Part shown: piece after piece, positions 32,149 through 40,670 of the stretch
How the letters are laid out: each line of letters starts with the position of its first letter
How positions within the stretch are numbered: position 1 is the stretch's first letter
Program-made: the position numbers and the translations under genes
The notes under the pieces: generated by a model
The model's input: the letters and a program-made list of their open reading frames with translations, nothing else
Databases searched by the model: none
What the model was told of the DNA's origin: nothing
Origin: Pseudomonadota bacterium
GTDB lineage: Bacteria > Pseudomonadota > Alphaproteobacteria > Caulobacterales > Caulobacteraceae
NCBI GenBank assembly: GCA_023456105.1
Contig: JAEYAO010000032.1
Location: 1-64,000, forward strand
Direction of reading: 5' to 3'
Length of the DNA stretch: 64,000 nucleotides

Positions 32149-33552
32149 TCAGAGCAGCACCACCGTGGCAAGGCCCAGGAAGATCAGGAAGCCGAAGAAA
32201 TCTGTCGTCGCCGTGACGAAAACGGCCGACGATACCGCCGGGTCGAACTTCAGCTTGGACAGCGTCAGCGGCGTCAGAACGCCCACGGTCGCGGCGACCA
32301 GGAGGTTCAGCACCATGGCCGCGCCGATCACCGCCCCCATGCGCCAGTCTCCGGCCCACAATCCAGCCGCCACGCCGATCAGCGGCGCCAGCACCAGGCC
32401 GTTGGCGCAGCCGACCAGCAGTTCGCGCCAGAAGGTCCGCACGGCGTTGGAGGCGTTCAGCTCGCGCGTCGCCAGCGCCCGGACGGTCACGGTCAGCGCC
32501 TGGGTGCCGGCGTTGCCGCCCAAGGCCGAGACGATGGGCATCAGCACGGCCAGAGCCACGATCTGCTGAATGGTGCCCTCGAACCAACCGATCACGCTGG
32601 CGCCGAGGACGGCGGTCGCCAGGTTGATGGTCAGCCAGGGCACGCGACCACGAACGATCTCCAGCACGCCCGAGCCCCGATCCTCGTCGGCGACGCCGGC
32701 CAGGCGCAGGATGTCCTCGCGGTTCTCTTCCTGAATGATGTTGACGATGTCGTCGACGGTGATCTGGCCGACCAGCCGACCGGCCGCGTCCGTCACCGGC
32801 GCCGAGATCAGGTGGTACTTCTCGAAGATATAGGCGACCTCTTCCTGATCCTGGTCCACGGCGATGGCGTTCACCGGCTCCATCAGGTCCGTCAGATTGG
32901 TGTCGCGGGGGCTGCGCAGCAGGCGGCTGATCGCAACGCCGCCGACCGGCTTGTTCAACGGATCGACAACATAGACGTCGAAGAACAACTCGGGCAGGTC
33001 CTCGCCCTGGGCCCGGACGTGGTCGATGGTGTCGCCGACGCTCCAGAACTGCGGCGCGGCCATGACCTCGCGCTGCATCAGGCGGCCGGCGGAGTCCTCC
33101 TCGTAACCCAGCGAGCTTTCGATGGCCGCCCGGTCGAGCTCGGGCATGGCGGCCAGTACGCGCTCGCGCTGGTCGTCCTCCAGGTCCTCGACCACGGCGG
33201 CGGCGTCGTCCGAATCGAGCTCCTGCAGCGCCTCGGCCAGGGTGGCGTTGGGGACCCGCTCCAGCACCTCCTCGCGGATGCCGTCGTCCAGCTCGGGCAG
33301 GGTGTCGGCCAGCAGTTCGGGCGGCAGCCACAGCACCACCACGGCCCGGTGCTCGGCCGTCAGAAAGCCCATCAGGTCGGCGACGTCGGCCGGGTGCAGG
33401 TCTTCCAGAAGCGAGCGCAGCCGGATGCCGTCGCCGTCGTCGGCGGCGTCCACGACCTTTTCGACAAAGCCGGTGGTGAGGACGTAATCCTCGTCGAGGG
33501 CGGCGTGCTCCTCGACATCAACAGGAGGTTCGAGGGTTGCGGCGTCGCTCAT
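32149..33552 (-). CDS. mgtE: Magnesium transporter MgtE
   Basis: A 467-aa MgtE. An N-terminal acidic superhelical domain (LLEDLHPADVADLMGFL, LDSDDAAAVVEDLEDD) is followed by two CBS motifs (VAISRLLRSPRDTNLTDLME; YHLISAPVTDAAGRLVGQITVDDIV) and a C-terminal five-span pore with PIVSALGGNAGTQALTV. Mg2+ binding to the CBS/N domain gates the channel. Single gene; tRNA-Leu lies upstream. Confidence 0.96.
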   Translation of the reverse strand: MSDAATLEPPVDVEEHAALDEDYVLTTGFVEKVVDAADDGDGIRLRSLLEDLHPADVADLMGFLTAEHRAVVVLWLPPELLADTLPELDDGIREEVLERVPNATLAEALQELDSDDAAAVVEDLEDDQRERVLAAMPELDRAAIESSLGYEEDSAGRLMQREVMAAPQFWSVGDTIDHVRAQGEDLPELFFDVYVVDPLNKPVGGVAISRLLRSPRDTNLTDLMEPVNAIAVDQDQEEVAYIFEKYHLISAPVTDAAGRLVGQITVDDIVNIIQEENREDILRLAGVADEDRGSGVLEIVRGRVPWLTINLATAVLGASVIGWFEGTIQQIVALAVLMPIVSALGGNAGTQALTVTVRALATRELNASNAVRTFWRELLVGCANGLVLAPLIGVAAGLWAGDWRMGAVIGAAMVLNLLVAATVGVLTPLTLSKLKFDPAVSSAVFVTATTDFFGFLIFLGLATVVLL

Positions 33553-33615
33553 CGCGGTGGACCTCCCTCGAAATGTCAGCCTGGTAGAGCCGAACGCCTA
33601 TCCTGTTCAGTCAGA

Positions 33616-33700
33616 TGGTGCGGTCGAGAAGACTCGAACTTCCACGGGTTGCCCCACAGCGACCTCAACGCTGCGCGTCTACCAATTCCGCCACGACCGC
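33616..33700 (-). tRNA. tRNA-Leu (GAG)
   Basis: Class II tRNA: acceptor GCGGTCG/CGACCGC, discriminator A, CCA encoded at 33618-33616. The anticodon arm CAGCGTTGAGGTCGCTG gives GAG. The T-arm reads GAAGTTCGAGTCTTC. Confidence 0.96.
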
Positions 33701-33771
33701 TCGCATCGGAGCGGCGGCAATAGCGGAGGTCGGGGGCAAAAGGAAGAGGTTTGTCACACCCCGCGTGACAT

Positions 33772-34089
33772 TCAGGCCGCGCCCGCCATGAAGTCATAGA
33801 CGTCGGCGGGCCGGGTGACGGTGATGGCGATGCGGTCGTCGCGAATCTCGATCTCGCCGCGCGCCACGGGATGGTTGTTGGCCAGGATCCAGACCTCGTC
33901 CTGCTCGGAGGCGTCCAGGGCGATCACCGCGCCGCGACCCATGCGCAGCAGCTGGCTCATCGGCAGGACCGAGCGGCCCAGCACGACGGAAATCTCCACG
34001 TCGACGGCGTTGATCTGGCTCAAGAGACTGGTCTTCCGAAAGGACGACGAATGCCGCGCGACCTTGCGCCGCCGCCCCGCCATCCACAT
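33772..34089 (-). CDS. FliN/SpoA-domain flagellar motor switch-like protein
   Basis: A 105-aa protein with a single SPOA domain (INAVDVEISVVLGRSVLPMSQLLRMGRGAVIALDA, then VWILANNHPVARGEIEIRDDRIAITV). FliN proteins form the base of the flagellar C-ring. It is an orphan here, divergent from lipB by 10 bp and not with other flagellar genes. A basic N-terminus (MWMAGRRRKVARH) is unusual; a start further downstream is possible. Confidence 0.82.
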   Translation of the reverse strand: MWMAGRRRKVARHSSSFRKTSLLSQINAVDVEISVVLGRSVLPMSQLLRMGRGAVIALDASEQDEVWILANNHPVARGEIEIRDDRIAITVTRPADVYDFMAGAA

Positions 34090-34099
34090 TGAAGCGGTT

Positions 34100-34837
34100 A
34101 TGCTTGCCGAGCCGTTAAGTCCCGACCTCCTGAAGCTGCGCCGTGAGGACGGCCAGGCCGTCGAATGGGTCGTGTCGCGGGCGCGGGTCCCCTATCCCCA
34201 GGCGGTGGCCGAGATGGAGGCGCGTGCGGCGGCGATCGCCGCCGGAGAAGCGCCTGAGCGGGTCTGGCTGATCGAGCACCCGCCGCTTTACACCGCCGGG
34301 GTGTCGGCGCGGGCGGAGGACCTGCTGCAGCCGGACAGGTTCGAGGTGCACCAGACCGGTCGCGGAGGCCAGTTCACCTATCACGGGCCCGGCCAGCGGG
34401 TTGTCTATGTGATGCTGGACCTGAACCGGCGCGGACGCGACGTGCGGGCCTTTGTGCGCGGGCTGGAGCAATGGATCATCGGCGCCCTGGCCGAGTTCGG
34501 CGTCGAGGCGGACGTGCGCGAGGGCCGCGTCGGCGTCTGGGTGGAGCGCAAGGGACCGGGATGGTCGCGGGAGGACAAGATCGCCGCGATCGGCGTGAAG
34601 GTCCGCAAATGGGTCAGCTTTCACGGCATCAGCCTGAACGTGGAGCCGGAGCTGGATCACTTCGGCGGCATCGTGCCCTGCGGCATCCAGGAGCATGGCG
34701 TCACCAGCCTGGTCGATCTGGGCGTGCCGGCCACGATGGACGAGGCGGACGAGGCGCTGCGGCTCAGCTTTCGCCGCATCTTCGGCGACACGACGGCGCT
34801 GGAACCCGCTCCGGTCATGCCTATTTCGAACACATGA
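34100..34837 (+). CDS. lipB: Lipoyl(octanoyl) transferase LipB
   Basis: A 245-aa LipB that moves octanoyl groups from acyl carrier protein to lipoyl domains. Signature RGGQFTYHGPGQRVVY is at about 91-106, the catalytic Lys in KIAAIGVKVRKWVSFHG, and the catalytic Cys in FGGIVPCGI. Its ATG lies only 10 bp from the divergent FliN-like gene, so the promoters overlap. Its stop overlaps msrB by ATGA. Confidence 0.96.
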   Translation: MLAEPLSPDLLKLRREDGQAVEWVVSRARVPYPQAVAEMEARAAAIAAGEAPERVWLIEHPPLYTAGVSARAEDLLQPDRFEVHQTGRGGQFTYHGPGQRVVYVMLDLNRRGRDVRAFVRGLEQWIIGALAEFGVEADVREGRVGVWVERKGPGWSREDKIAAIGVKVRKWVSFHGISLNVEPELDHFGGIVPCGIQEHGVTSLVDLGVPATMDEADEALRLSFRRIFGDTTALEPAPVMPISNT

Positions 34838-35325
34838 CCGACATCGCATCCCCTACGAAGACCCGCTCGGCCGCCGGCTTTGACCTGACGCCGCCCAGCG
34901 ACGACGAGCGCGCCCAGCTGGAGGCGGCGCTGAGCCCCGAAGAGAAGCGGGTCCTGCTGGCGCACGGCACCGAGGCTCCGTTCTGCGGCACCCTGCTGGG
35001 CGAAAAGCGCGCGGGCGTCTTTTGCTGTCGCGAGTGCGGCCTGCCGCTGTTCCGCAGCCGCACCAAGTTCGAAAGCGGCACCGGCTGGCCCAGCTTCACC
35101 GAGCCGGTGGACGAGGACCATGTGCTGGCGATCCGCGACACCAGCTACGGCATGGTTCGGATCGAGACGCGCTGCGCCCGCTGCGACAGCCACCAGGGCC
35201 ACGTCTTCCCTGACGGCCCGCCGCCGACGGGAAACCGCTACTGCATCAACTCTGTGGCGCTGGAGTTCGTGGCCGAAGGCGAGGCCTTGCCCGATCCTTT
35301 GCAGCGCGGCGACGGAACGGCCTGA
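34834..35325 (+). CDS. msrB: Peptide-methionine (R)-S-oxide reductase MsrB
   Basis: A 163-aa MsrB that repairs R-methionine sulfoxide. The zinc Cys pairs are CRECG and CARCDSHQGHVF, and the catalytic Cys is in GNRYCINSVAL. GTGWPSF is present. The ATG overlaps the lipB stop. Confidence 0.95.
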   Translation: MTDIASPTKTRSAAGFDLTPPSDDERAQLEAALSPEEKRVLLAHGTEAPFCGTLLGEKRAGVFCCRECGLPLFRSRTKFESGTGWPSFTEPVDEDHVLAIRDTSYGMVRIETRCARCDSHQGHVFPDGPPPTGNRYCINSVALEFVAEGEALPDPLQRGDGTA

Positions 35326-35371
35326 CGTTGGCCGTATTCGCTGTGGTAGATAGCGGGCGAAGGAGACGGCC

Positions 35372-35950
35372 ATGATCCTTGTTCTTGCGGCCCTGGCGAG
35401 CCTCGCCGGTGATCCCGACGGCGTGGTGACCACCGCCCCGAACGACACCGCAGCTCTCGCACGCGCCCTGACCGCACCCGAACCGGTGGTCGCCGCCACG
35501 CCGACCAGCCAGGACGCCGCGCCGCACGACCTGACCACCGACGAGCAGATTGAGCGCTGGCTGGCCGCCCGAACCCGCTCGGACGCCGCGCCCTACGCCG
35601 AGGACGACCTCGTCGGCTCGCCCGAAGAGCGCAAGATGCACGGGGTCGTCTCGGCTGGAATCGGCACCGGCGGCTACCGCAGCTTCGGCGCGGCGGTGAC
35701 CATGCCGATCGGCGAACAGGCCGATCTGACCGTCGCCTACAGCGAAGGACACAACCTGCCGTACGGCTACGGCTACGGTCCGGGCGCGTTGGACGGCTAT
35801 GGCTATGGGCGCTTGGGCGGGTTTGGATATGATCCTCACCGCGTCGGGCGCAGCCGCAGCGTGGCGGTGGGTCTCGACTGGAGCAACAGCCGGGACAGGC
35901 GCGAAGAGCCGTGGCGCGAGCAGCGGCTCGAATCGATGCTGAACGACTGA
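35372..35950 (+). CDS. Hypothetical exported protein with a Gly/Tyr-rich stretch
   Basis: A 192-aa protein: short hydrophobic N-terminus (MILVLAALASLAG) that may be a signal peptide, an Ala/Pro/Thr-rich linker, a charged block (TTDEQIERWLAARTRSD), then VSAGIGTGGYRSFGAAVTMPIGEQADLTVAYSEG, which looks like outer-membrane beta strands, and a Gly/Tyr repeat (GYGYGPG, GYGYG). I do not recognise the family. GGAG precedes the ATG. Read in the same direction as the DUF2141 gene 30 bp downstream. Confidence 0.7.
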   Translation: MILVLAALASLAGDPDGVVTTAPNDTAALARALTAPEPVVAATPTSQDAAPHDLTTDEQIERWLAARTRSDAAPYAEDDLVGSPEERKMHGVVSAGIGTGGYRSFGAAVTMPIGEQADLTVAYSEGHNLPYGYGYGPGALDGYGYGRLGGFGYDPHRVGRSRSVAVGLDWSNSRDRREEPWREQRLESMLND

Positions 35951-35980
35951 TCTCAACGTCACGCTCGGGGGAGTTCTGAC

Positions 35981-36412
35981 ATGTTTCGATCCATCTCGCT
36001 GGCCTGCGCGGCCCTTGTCGTCGCTGTGGGCGCCGGCGCGGCCGTGGCGCAATCGCGCGGCGCCGCCCTTGAGGTCCGCACGCCAGGTCTCACCGCAGAG
36101 GGCTCCGTCGTGGTCGCGGTGTTCGACAAGGAGGCGGACTGGAAGTCGCGTGATCGGCCCGTCCGCACCCAGAGGGTCGCCGCCGGCCCCGACAGCCGGC
36201 TCCGGATCGAGGGCTTGGCGCCCGGCCGCTACGGCCTGATGGTCTTTCACGACAAGAACAACGACGGGCGCCTGAACACCTGGCCAATCGGCATGCCCAG
36301 CGAGCCTTACGGCTTTTCCAACAACGCACGGGGACGCTTCGGCCCGGCGTCCTGGCAGGCGGCGTCGTTCGAGGTGCGCGGCGACAGCGTTCAGACCCTG
36401 CGGCTTCGCTGA
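35981..36412 (+). CDS. DUF2141 exported protein
   Basis: A 143-aa protein with a signal peptide (MFRSISLACAALVVAVGAGAAVAQ). The mature part has the DUF2141 pattern: GSVVVAVFDKEADW, LAPGRYGLMVFHDKNNDGRLNT, and PSEPYGFSNNARGRFGPASWQAASFEV. Function unknown; the family often lies beside carotenoid or sterol genes. Its 3' end overlaps the convergent glycosyltransferase by 22 bp. Confidence 0.88.
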   Translation: MFRSISLACAALVVAVGAGAAVAQSRGAALEVRTPGLTAEGSVVVAVFDKEADWKSRDRPVRTQRVAAGPDSRLRIEGLAPGRYGLMVFHDKNNDGRLNTWPIGMPSEPYGFSNNARGRFGPASWQAASFEVRGDSVQTLRLR

Positions 36413-37668
36413 GCCAAGGCCTCCAGCCGCTCCATCGCCGGCTCTGATTCGTCGCCCAGCGCCTTTATCGACGCGGACAGGCGCCGAGCGCCATCGGTGA
36501 AGGCAGGGTCGTTGAGCACCCGCGCGGCCGCCCGGCGGATGGTCGAGGCCGACGACCAGCGCGAGACGCGCAGGCCGGCTCCTCGTTCGGTCAGACGCCG
36601 CGCGTTCTCCGGATGGTCCCGGCCCATGGAGACGCAGACGACAGGTACGCCGTGCAGGAGAGGCCGCAGCAGCGTGCCGTGACCGCCGTGCGAGATCACC
36701 GCCGCGCATCGCGGAACAAGCCGATCGTGCGGCGCGCTCCGCACCACCACCACGTTCGAGGCTGAAGGCAGGTCACCGGGCTGAACCGCCGGCCCGGTCG
36801 TGACGATCCCGTGCACCGGCAGCCTGGACAGGGCCTTGATGCAGCGGGCCATGACGCCACGCTGATCCTGAAAGGTGGTGCTGAATGAAATCAGCACATT
36901 GGGCGAGGATGTGCTGACGAGATGTTCGATCGAGCCGTCGTCTGCCCACGCCGGCTGTTCCAGCAGCGGACCGCAGTAGACGAAGGGCTCGGGCGGCGGA
37001 GCGTCGCCGAAATCGAAGGCGGCGCTGGTGGCCAGCACGATCAGCCGGGCGGCGTCGATCTGATCCATCACATGCGCGAGCGGCCGAAGGTCCAGCGCGG
37101 CGCGGGAGCGGTTCAGATCGGCAAGCCCCACGTCATAGAAGCCGGCGATCATGCCGCGCGCCGACTGTTCGCGCCTTTGTTCGAAGTTGGTGCGCGCAGG
37201 CGCAAACCCCGGTCCGAAAGGCGGCGTGTCGGCGCGTGTCGGCAGGCTCCAGACATTGGCCGAGAGGAAGGCGAGGGGCGTCCCTGTCGCTTCGGCGGCG
37301 ACGGCCACGCCGAGCAGCAGTTCGTTGGAGACCACCACATCCGGGCGGAAGTCTGCGATCAGGTCGCGCGCATCCAGCGCATAGGCCTCGGCCGGGCCGG
37401 TCATCACCGCGTTGCACACCGCCTTCACCACGGCCGGCGGCCAGATGTGGCGCCAGTCCTGAAGCGGATCGTCGGCCCGGCCGCCGGCGGATCTGTTGGG
37501 CGCCCGCCGCCAAGTTCGGAAGGCGAGGCCGGCCCGTTCGGCGGCCGCCTGATTCGCCTCGTCTGAGACGAACAGCACCTCGTGCCCCCGCGCCTGAAGC
37601 CGGATGGCGAAGGTTATGGCCGGGGCGACGTGCCCGCCGCCCTCGAAGGTGGTGAAGAGGAACCGCAC
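36391..37668 (-). CDS. UDP-glycosyltransferase (GT1/CrtX-like)
   Basis: A 425-aa GT-B enzyme. The N-terminal acceptor domain starts MRFLFTTFEGGGHVAPAITFA, and the C-terminal donor-binding block is RCAAVISHGGHGTLLRPLLHGVPVVCVSMGRDHPENARRL. The layout is that of zeaxanthin glucosyltransferase CrtX and macrolide-type transferases. Because crtZ starts 85 bp away on the other strand and crtBIY follow, transfer of sugar to hydroxylated carotenoids is the best guess; sequence alone does not fix the substrate. Confidence 0.75.
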   Translation of the reverse strand: MRFLFTTFEGGGHVAPAITFAIRLQARGHEVLFVSDEANQAAAERAGLAFRTWRRAPNRSAGGRADDPLQDWRHIWPPAVVKAVCNAVMTGPAEAYALDARDLIADFRPDVVVSNELLLGVAVAAEATGTPLAFLSANVWSLPTRADTPPFGPGFAPARTNFEQRREQSARGMIAGFYDVGLADLNRSRAALDLRPLAHVMDQIDAARLIVLATSAAFDFGDAPPPEPFVYCGPLLEQPAWADDGSIEHLVSTSSPNVLISFSTTFQDQRGVMARCIKALSRLPVHGIVTTGPAVQPGDLPSASNVVVVRSAPHDRLVPRCAAVISHGGHGTLLRPLLHGVPVVCVSMGRDHPENARRLTERGAGLRVSRWSSASTIRRAAARVLNDPAFTDGARRLSASIKALGDESEPAMERLEALAQRSRRV

Positions 37669-37753
37669 GGGACCTCAACGCCAGTTCGCGGCTTCCGCGT
37701 CAATACGAACGGCGCCGCTCGGCTTATGCCGTCGGATCGCGTAAGCTGGCGCC

Positions 37754-38254
37754 ATGTCGGAATGGCTGATCAACGGCGCCTGTTTTTTGGGCGCGCTCGT
37801 GGGCATGGAGTGGGTGGCGTGGGCGACCCACCGCTATGTCATGCATGGCCCGCTGTGGGTGCTGCACCGCTCGCACCATGAGCCGCGGCACGGTGCATTC
37901 GAACTGAACGACCTGTTCGCCGTGATCTTCGCCGGCATGGCCATCGGCCTGTTCGCCCTGGGCTCGACGCTGGACCAGCCGTGGATGTTCTGGACGGCGG
38001 CGGGCATCACCGCCTATGGCGCGCTCTACGCCCTGGTGCACGACGGTCTGGTGCACCAGCGCTGGCCGTTCCGCTACACGCCGCGCAAAGGCTACTTCAA
38101 GCGGCTGGTGCAGGCCCACCGGATGCACCATGCCGTTAAGGGCAAGGAGGACGGCGTTTCGTTCGGCTTTCTTCTGCCTGGAGACGTGCGTCGCTTCTCG
38201 GCCGAGTTGCGACAGCGGCGGCTGGAGCGCGCCGGCTCAGATCCGCGACCATAG
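37754..38254 (+). CDS. crtZ: Beta-carotene 3-hydroxylase CrtZ
   Basis: A 166-aa membrane di-iron hydroxylase that makes zeaxanthin from beta-carotene. The four His boxes are present: HRYVMH, HRSHH, HDGLVH and HRMHH, spaced as in CrtZ. About four spans. It overlaps the 3' end of crtB (convergent) by 18 bp. No crtW ketolase is in the window. Confidence 0.96.
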   Translation: MSEWLINGACFLGALVGMEWVAWATHRYVMHGPLWVLHRSHHEPRHGAFELNDLFAVIFAGMAIGLFALGSTLDQPWMFWTAAGITAYGALYALVHDGLVHQRWPFRYTPRKGYFKRLVQAHRMHHAVKGKEDGVSFGFLLPGDVRRFSAELRQRRLERAGSDPRP

Positions 38255-39166
38255 GGGCTGGCGCGGCGGGAGAGGAGTCAGCTTCTCCATCCGGCTCCAC
38301 AAGGCGACCAGCGCGCCCCGCAGCACCAGAACCAGCTTGATCCGGCGCGGCACGGTCATGCGCCCGTTCAGGGCGTGTGGGCCGGCGCGTCGGATGCGGC
38401 GGCCGATCTCGCGATAGACGCCCCGCGCCGCCGCGGTCGCCAGGGCCGCGCGGAAGGGCAGGGCGCGAAGGCCCGCCCGAGAGGAGGAATAATAGACCTC
38501 CGCCAGATCCAGCAGTTCCAGCGCGGCTTGGAACACCGCCTCGCGGCGCGCGATCGCCAGGGCGTCAGGCGTAGAGGGCGCACCGGCGCGGGCCAGCGTC
38601 TGTTCGGGCACATAGAGACGGCCGGCCTCGGCGTCCTCCATGATGTCGCGCACGATGTTGGTCAGCTGAAAGGCGAGCCCGAGATCCTGCGCGCGCCGCA
38701 GGACGGGCGTGGTGGTCGCGCCCATGATCGCCGCCATCATCACGCCCACCACGCCGGCCACGCCCCAGCAGTATTCCAGCAGTTCGTCGGTGGTCCGGTA
38801 GCGGCGCTCCTCCACGTCCATGGCGAAACCGTCCAGCAACTCCTGCGGCCACTGATCGTCCAGGGCGTGGTGCGAGGCGACGCGCTCCAGCGCCTGGAAC
38901 GGCGGCTCGGCGGTCGGCTCGCCCGCCATCGCCTTGCGGGTCAGGACGCGCAGCCGCTGAAGACGCGCCAGCCGCTCCTCGCGGGTCATTGGCTGAAAGC
39001 CGTGACCCAGCTCCTGACCATCGATTTCGTCGTCGCAATAGCGGCACCAGGCGTAGAGCGCCCAGACGTCCTCGCGCAGCGGGCGGTCGAACAGTCGGGT
39101 GGCGGCGCGGAAGCTGGCGGAGCCCTGCGCCATGGTTTCGCGGCTCTGCTGGACGATTTGGTCCAT
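38237..39166 (-). CDS. crtB: Phytoene synthase CrtB
   Basis: A 309-aa prenyl synthase that joins two geranylgeranyl diphosphates. Asp-rich motif 1 is YAWCRYCDDEIDG (about 47-59); motif 2 is QLTNIVRDIMEDAEAGRLYVP. Last gene of the crtY-crtI-crtB operon, 1 bp after crtI. Confidence 0.96.
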   Translation of the reverse strand: MDQIVQQSRETMAQGSASFRAATRLFDRPLREDVWALYAWCRYCDDEIDGQELGHGFQPMTREERLARLQRLRVLTRKAMAGEPTAEPPFQALERVASHHALDDQWPQELLDGFAMDVEERRYRTTDELLEYCWGVAGVVGVMMAAIMGATTTPVLRRAQDLGLAFQLTNIVRDIMEDAEAGRLYVPEQTLARAGAPSTPDALAIARREAVFQAALELLDLAEVYYSSSRAGLRALPFRAALATAAARGVYREIGRRIRRAGPHALNGRMTVPRRIKLVLVLRGALVALWSRMEKLTPLPPRQPLWSRI

Positions 39167-39167
39167 G

Positions 39168-40670
39168 TCAGGCGGCCTGGGCGGGGACGGCCGAGGGGAA
39201 GTCTTCGGCGATGACGGAAGCGGTGGCCTTGGCCGACCCGACCACGCCCGGTACGCCCGCGCCCGGATGGGTGCCCGCGCCCACGAAATAGACGTTGCCC
39301 AAGACGTCGTCCCGGTTGTGCACCCGGAAATAGGCGCTCTGCGTCAGGATCGGCTCCAAAGAAAAGGCGGAGCCGAGGTGCGCGCCCAGCTCGGTCTTGA
39401 AGTCGGCGGGCGTGAAGGTGCGCATCGTGACCAGGTTCTCGCGCAAGCCCGGAATGGCGCGGCGCTCCAGCGCCTCAAGAATTCGGTCCGCGTATTTCGG
39501 TCCTTCGACGACCCAGTCGATGTCCTGCGACAGGTTCGGCACCGGCGACAGGACGTAGTAGCCGCTGCACCCCTCGGGCGCGAGAGAGGGATCGGTGACG
39601 CTGGGGGCGTGCAGATACAGCGAGAAGTCCTCGCGCAGCGGCTTGGCTCCGCAGATCGAGTCGACCAGCGCCTTGTATTCGGGCCCGAACAGGATGGTGT
39701 GATGCTTCATGTCGGCCGGCGCGGGCGCTCTCAGGCCGAAATAGACCACGAACAGCGACATGGAGAAGCGGCGCTTCTTCAGCCCCGCAGCGGCCTTCTT
39801 GCCCCGCCCGCTTTCACTCAGCAGGCGGTCATAGGTGTGGACCACGTCGCCGTTGGAGGCGACAAGATCAGCGCGCAGCACCTCGCCGCCCGCCAGGCGC
39901 ACGCCCACGGCGCGATCGTTCTCGACCAGGATCTGCTCGGCCGGACTAGAGGTGCGAAGAACGCCGCCCAGGTCTTTGAACAGGCGCACCATTCCATCCA
40001 CCAGCGCGCCCGTTCCACCACGCGGGAACCACACGCCCCACTTGCGCTCCAGCGCATGGATCAGGGCGTAGATCGACGAGGCGGAGAACGGATTGCCGCC
40101 CACCAGCAGGGTGTGGAAGCTCAACGCCTGACGCAGGTGCTCGTCCTTCACGAAGGTGGAGACCATCGAATAGACGCTGCGCCAGGCTTGAAGGCCGACC
40201 AGCTGCGGCGCGGCGCGCATCATGCTGCCGACGGTCATGAAAGGCACATGGCCGAGCTTCAGATAACCCTCCTCGAAGACGGAGGTGGAGTAGTCGAGAA
40301 AGCGGCGATAGCCGTCCACGTCGTCAGGGTTCATGGCGGCGATCTGGCGATCCAGCTCGGGCTGATCGTTGACGTAGTCGAACGAGGTCCCGTCGTCCCA
40401 CAGCAGGCGATAGAAGGGCGTGATCGGCAGCAGCTCGACATAGTCCGACAGCTTGCGGCCCGACAGGGCGAACAACTCCTCCAGGCACGAGGGATCGGTG
40501 ATGACGGTGGGGCCGGCGTCGAAGGTGAAGCCGTCCTGCTGGTAGACATAGGCCCGGCCGCCGGGGCGATCCCGCGCCTCGACCAGCGTCACCTGGTGCC
40601 CCGCCGACTGCAGCCGGATGGCCAGGGCCAGACCGCCGAAGCCGGCGCCGATGACAACCGCGTCAGCCAT
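39168..40670 (-). CDS. crtI: Phytoene desaturase CrtI
   Basis: A 500-aa FAD enzyme converting phytoene to lycopene. The N-terminal dinucleotide fold is VIGAGFGGLALAIRLQSAGH, then RPGGRAYVYQQDGFTFDAGPTVI; the C-terminal motif is VYFVGAGTHPGAGVPGVVGSAK. Its ATG overlaps the crtY stop by 8 bp (40663-40670). Confidence 0.97.
   Translation of the reverse strand: MADAVVIGAGFGGLALAIRLQSAGHQVTLVEARDRPGGRAYVYQQDGFTFDAGPTVITDPSCLEELFALSGRKLSDYVELLPITPFYRLLWDDGTSFDYVNDQPELDRQIAAMNPDDVDGYRRFLDYSTSVFEEGYLKLGHVPFMTVGSMMRAAPQLVGLQAWRSVYSMVSTFVKDEHLRQALSFHTLLVGGNPFSASSIYALIHALERKWGVWFPRGGTGALVDGMVRLFKDLGGVLRTSSPAEQILVENDRAVGVRLAGGEVLRADLVASNGDVVHTYDRLLSESGRGKKAAAGLKKRRFSMSLFVVYFGLRAPAPADMKHHTILFGPEYKALVDSICGAKPLREDFSLYLHAPSVTDPSLAPEGCSGYYVLSPVPNLSQDIDWVVEGPKYADRILEALERRAIPGLRENLVTMRTFTPADFKTELGAHLGSAFSLEPILTQSAYFRVHNRDDVLGNVYFVGAGTHPGAGVPGVVGSAKATASVIAEDFPSAVPAQAA

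Noticed and set aside
30890..33331. Apparent 813-aa protein reading through lysozyme and mgtE
   Set aside because: The upstream 400 codons are an out-of-frame shadow of mgtE; the lysozyme domain starts cleanly at 32083.
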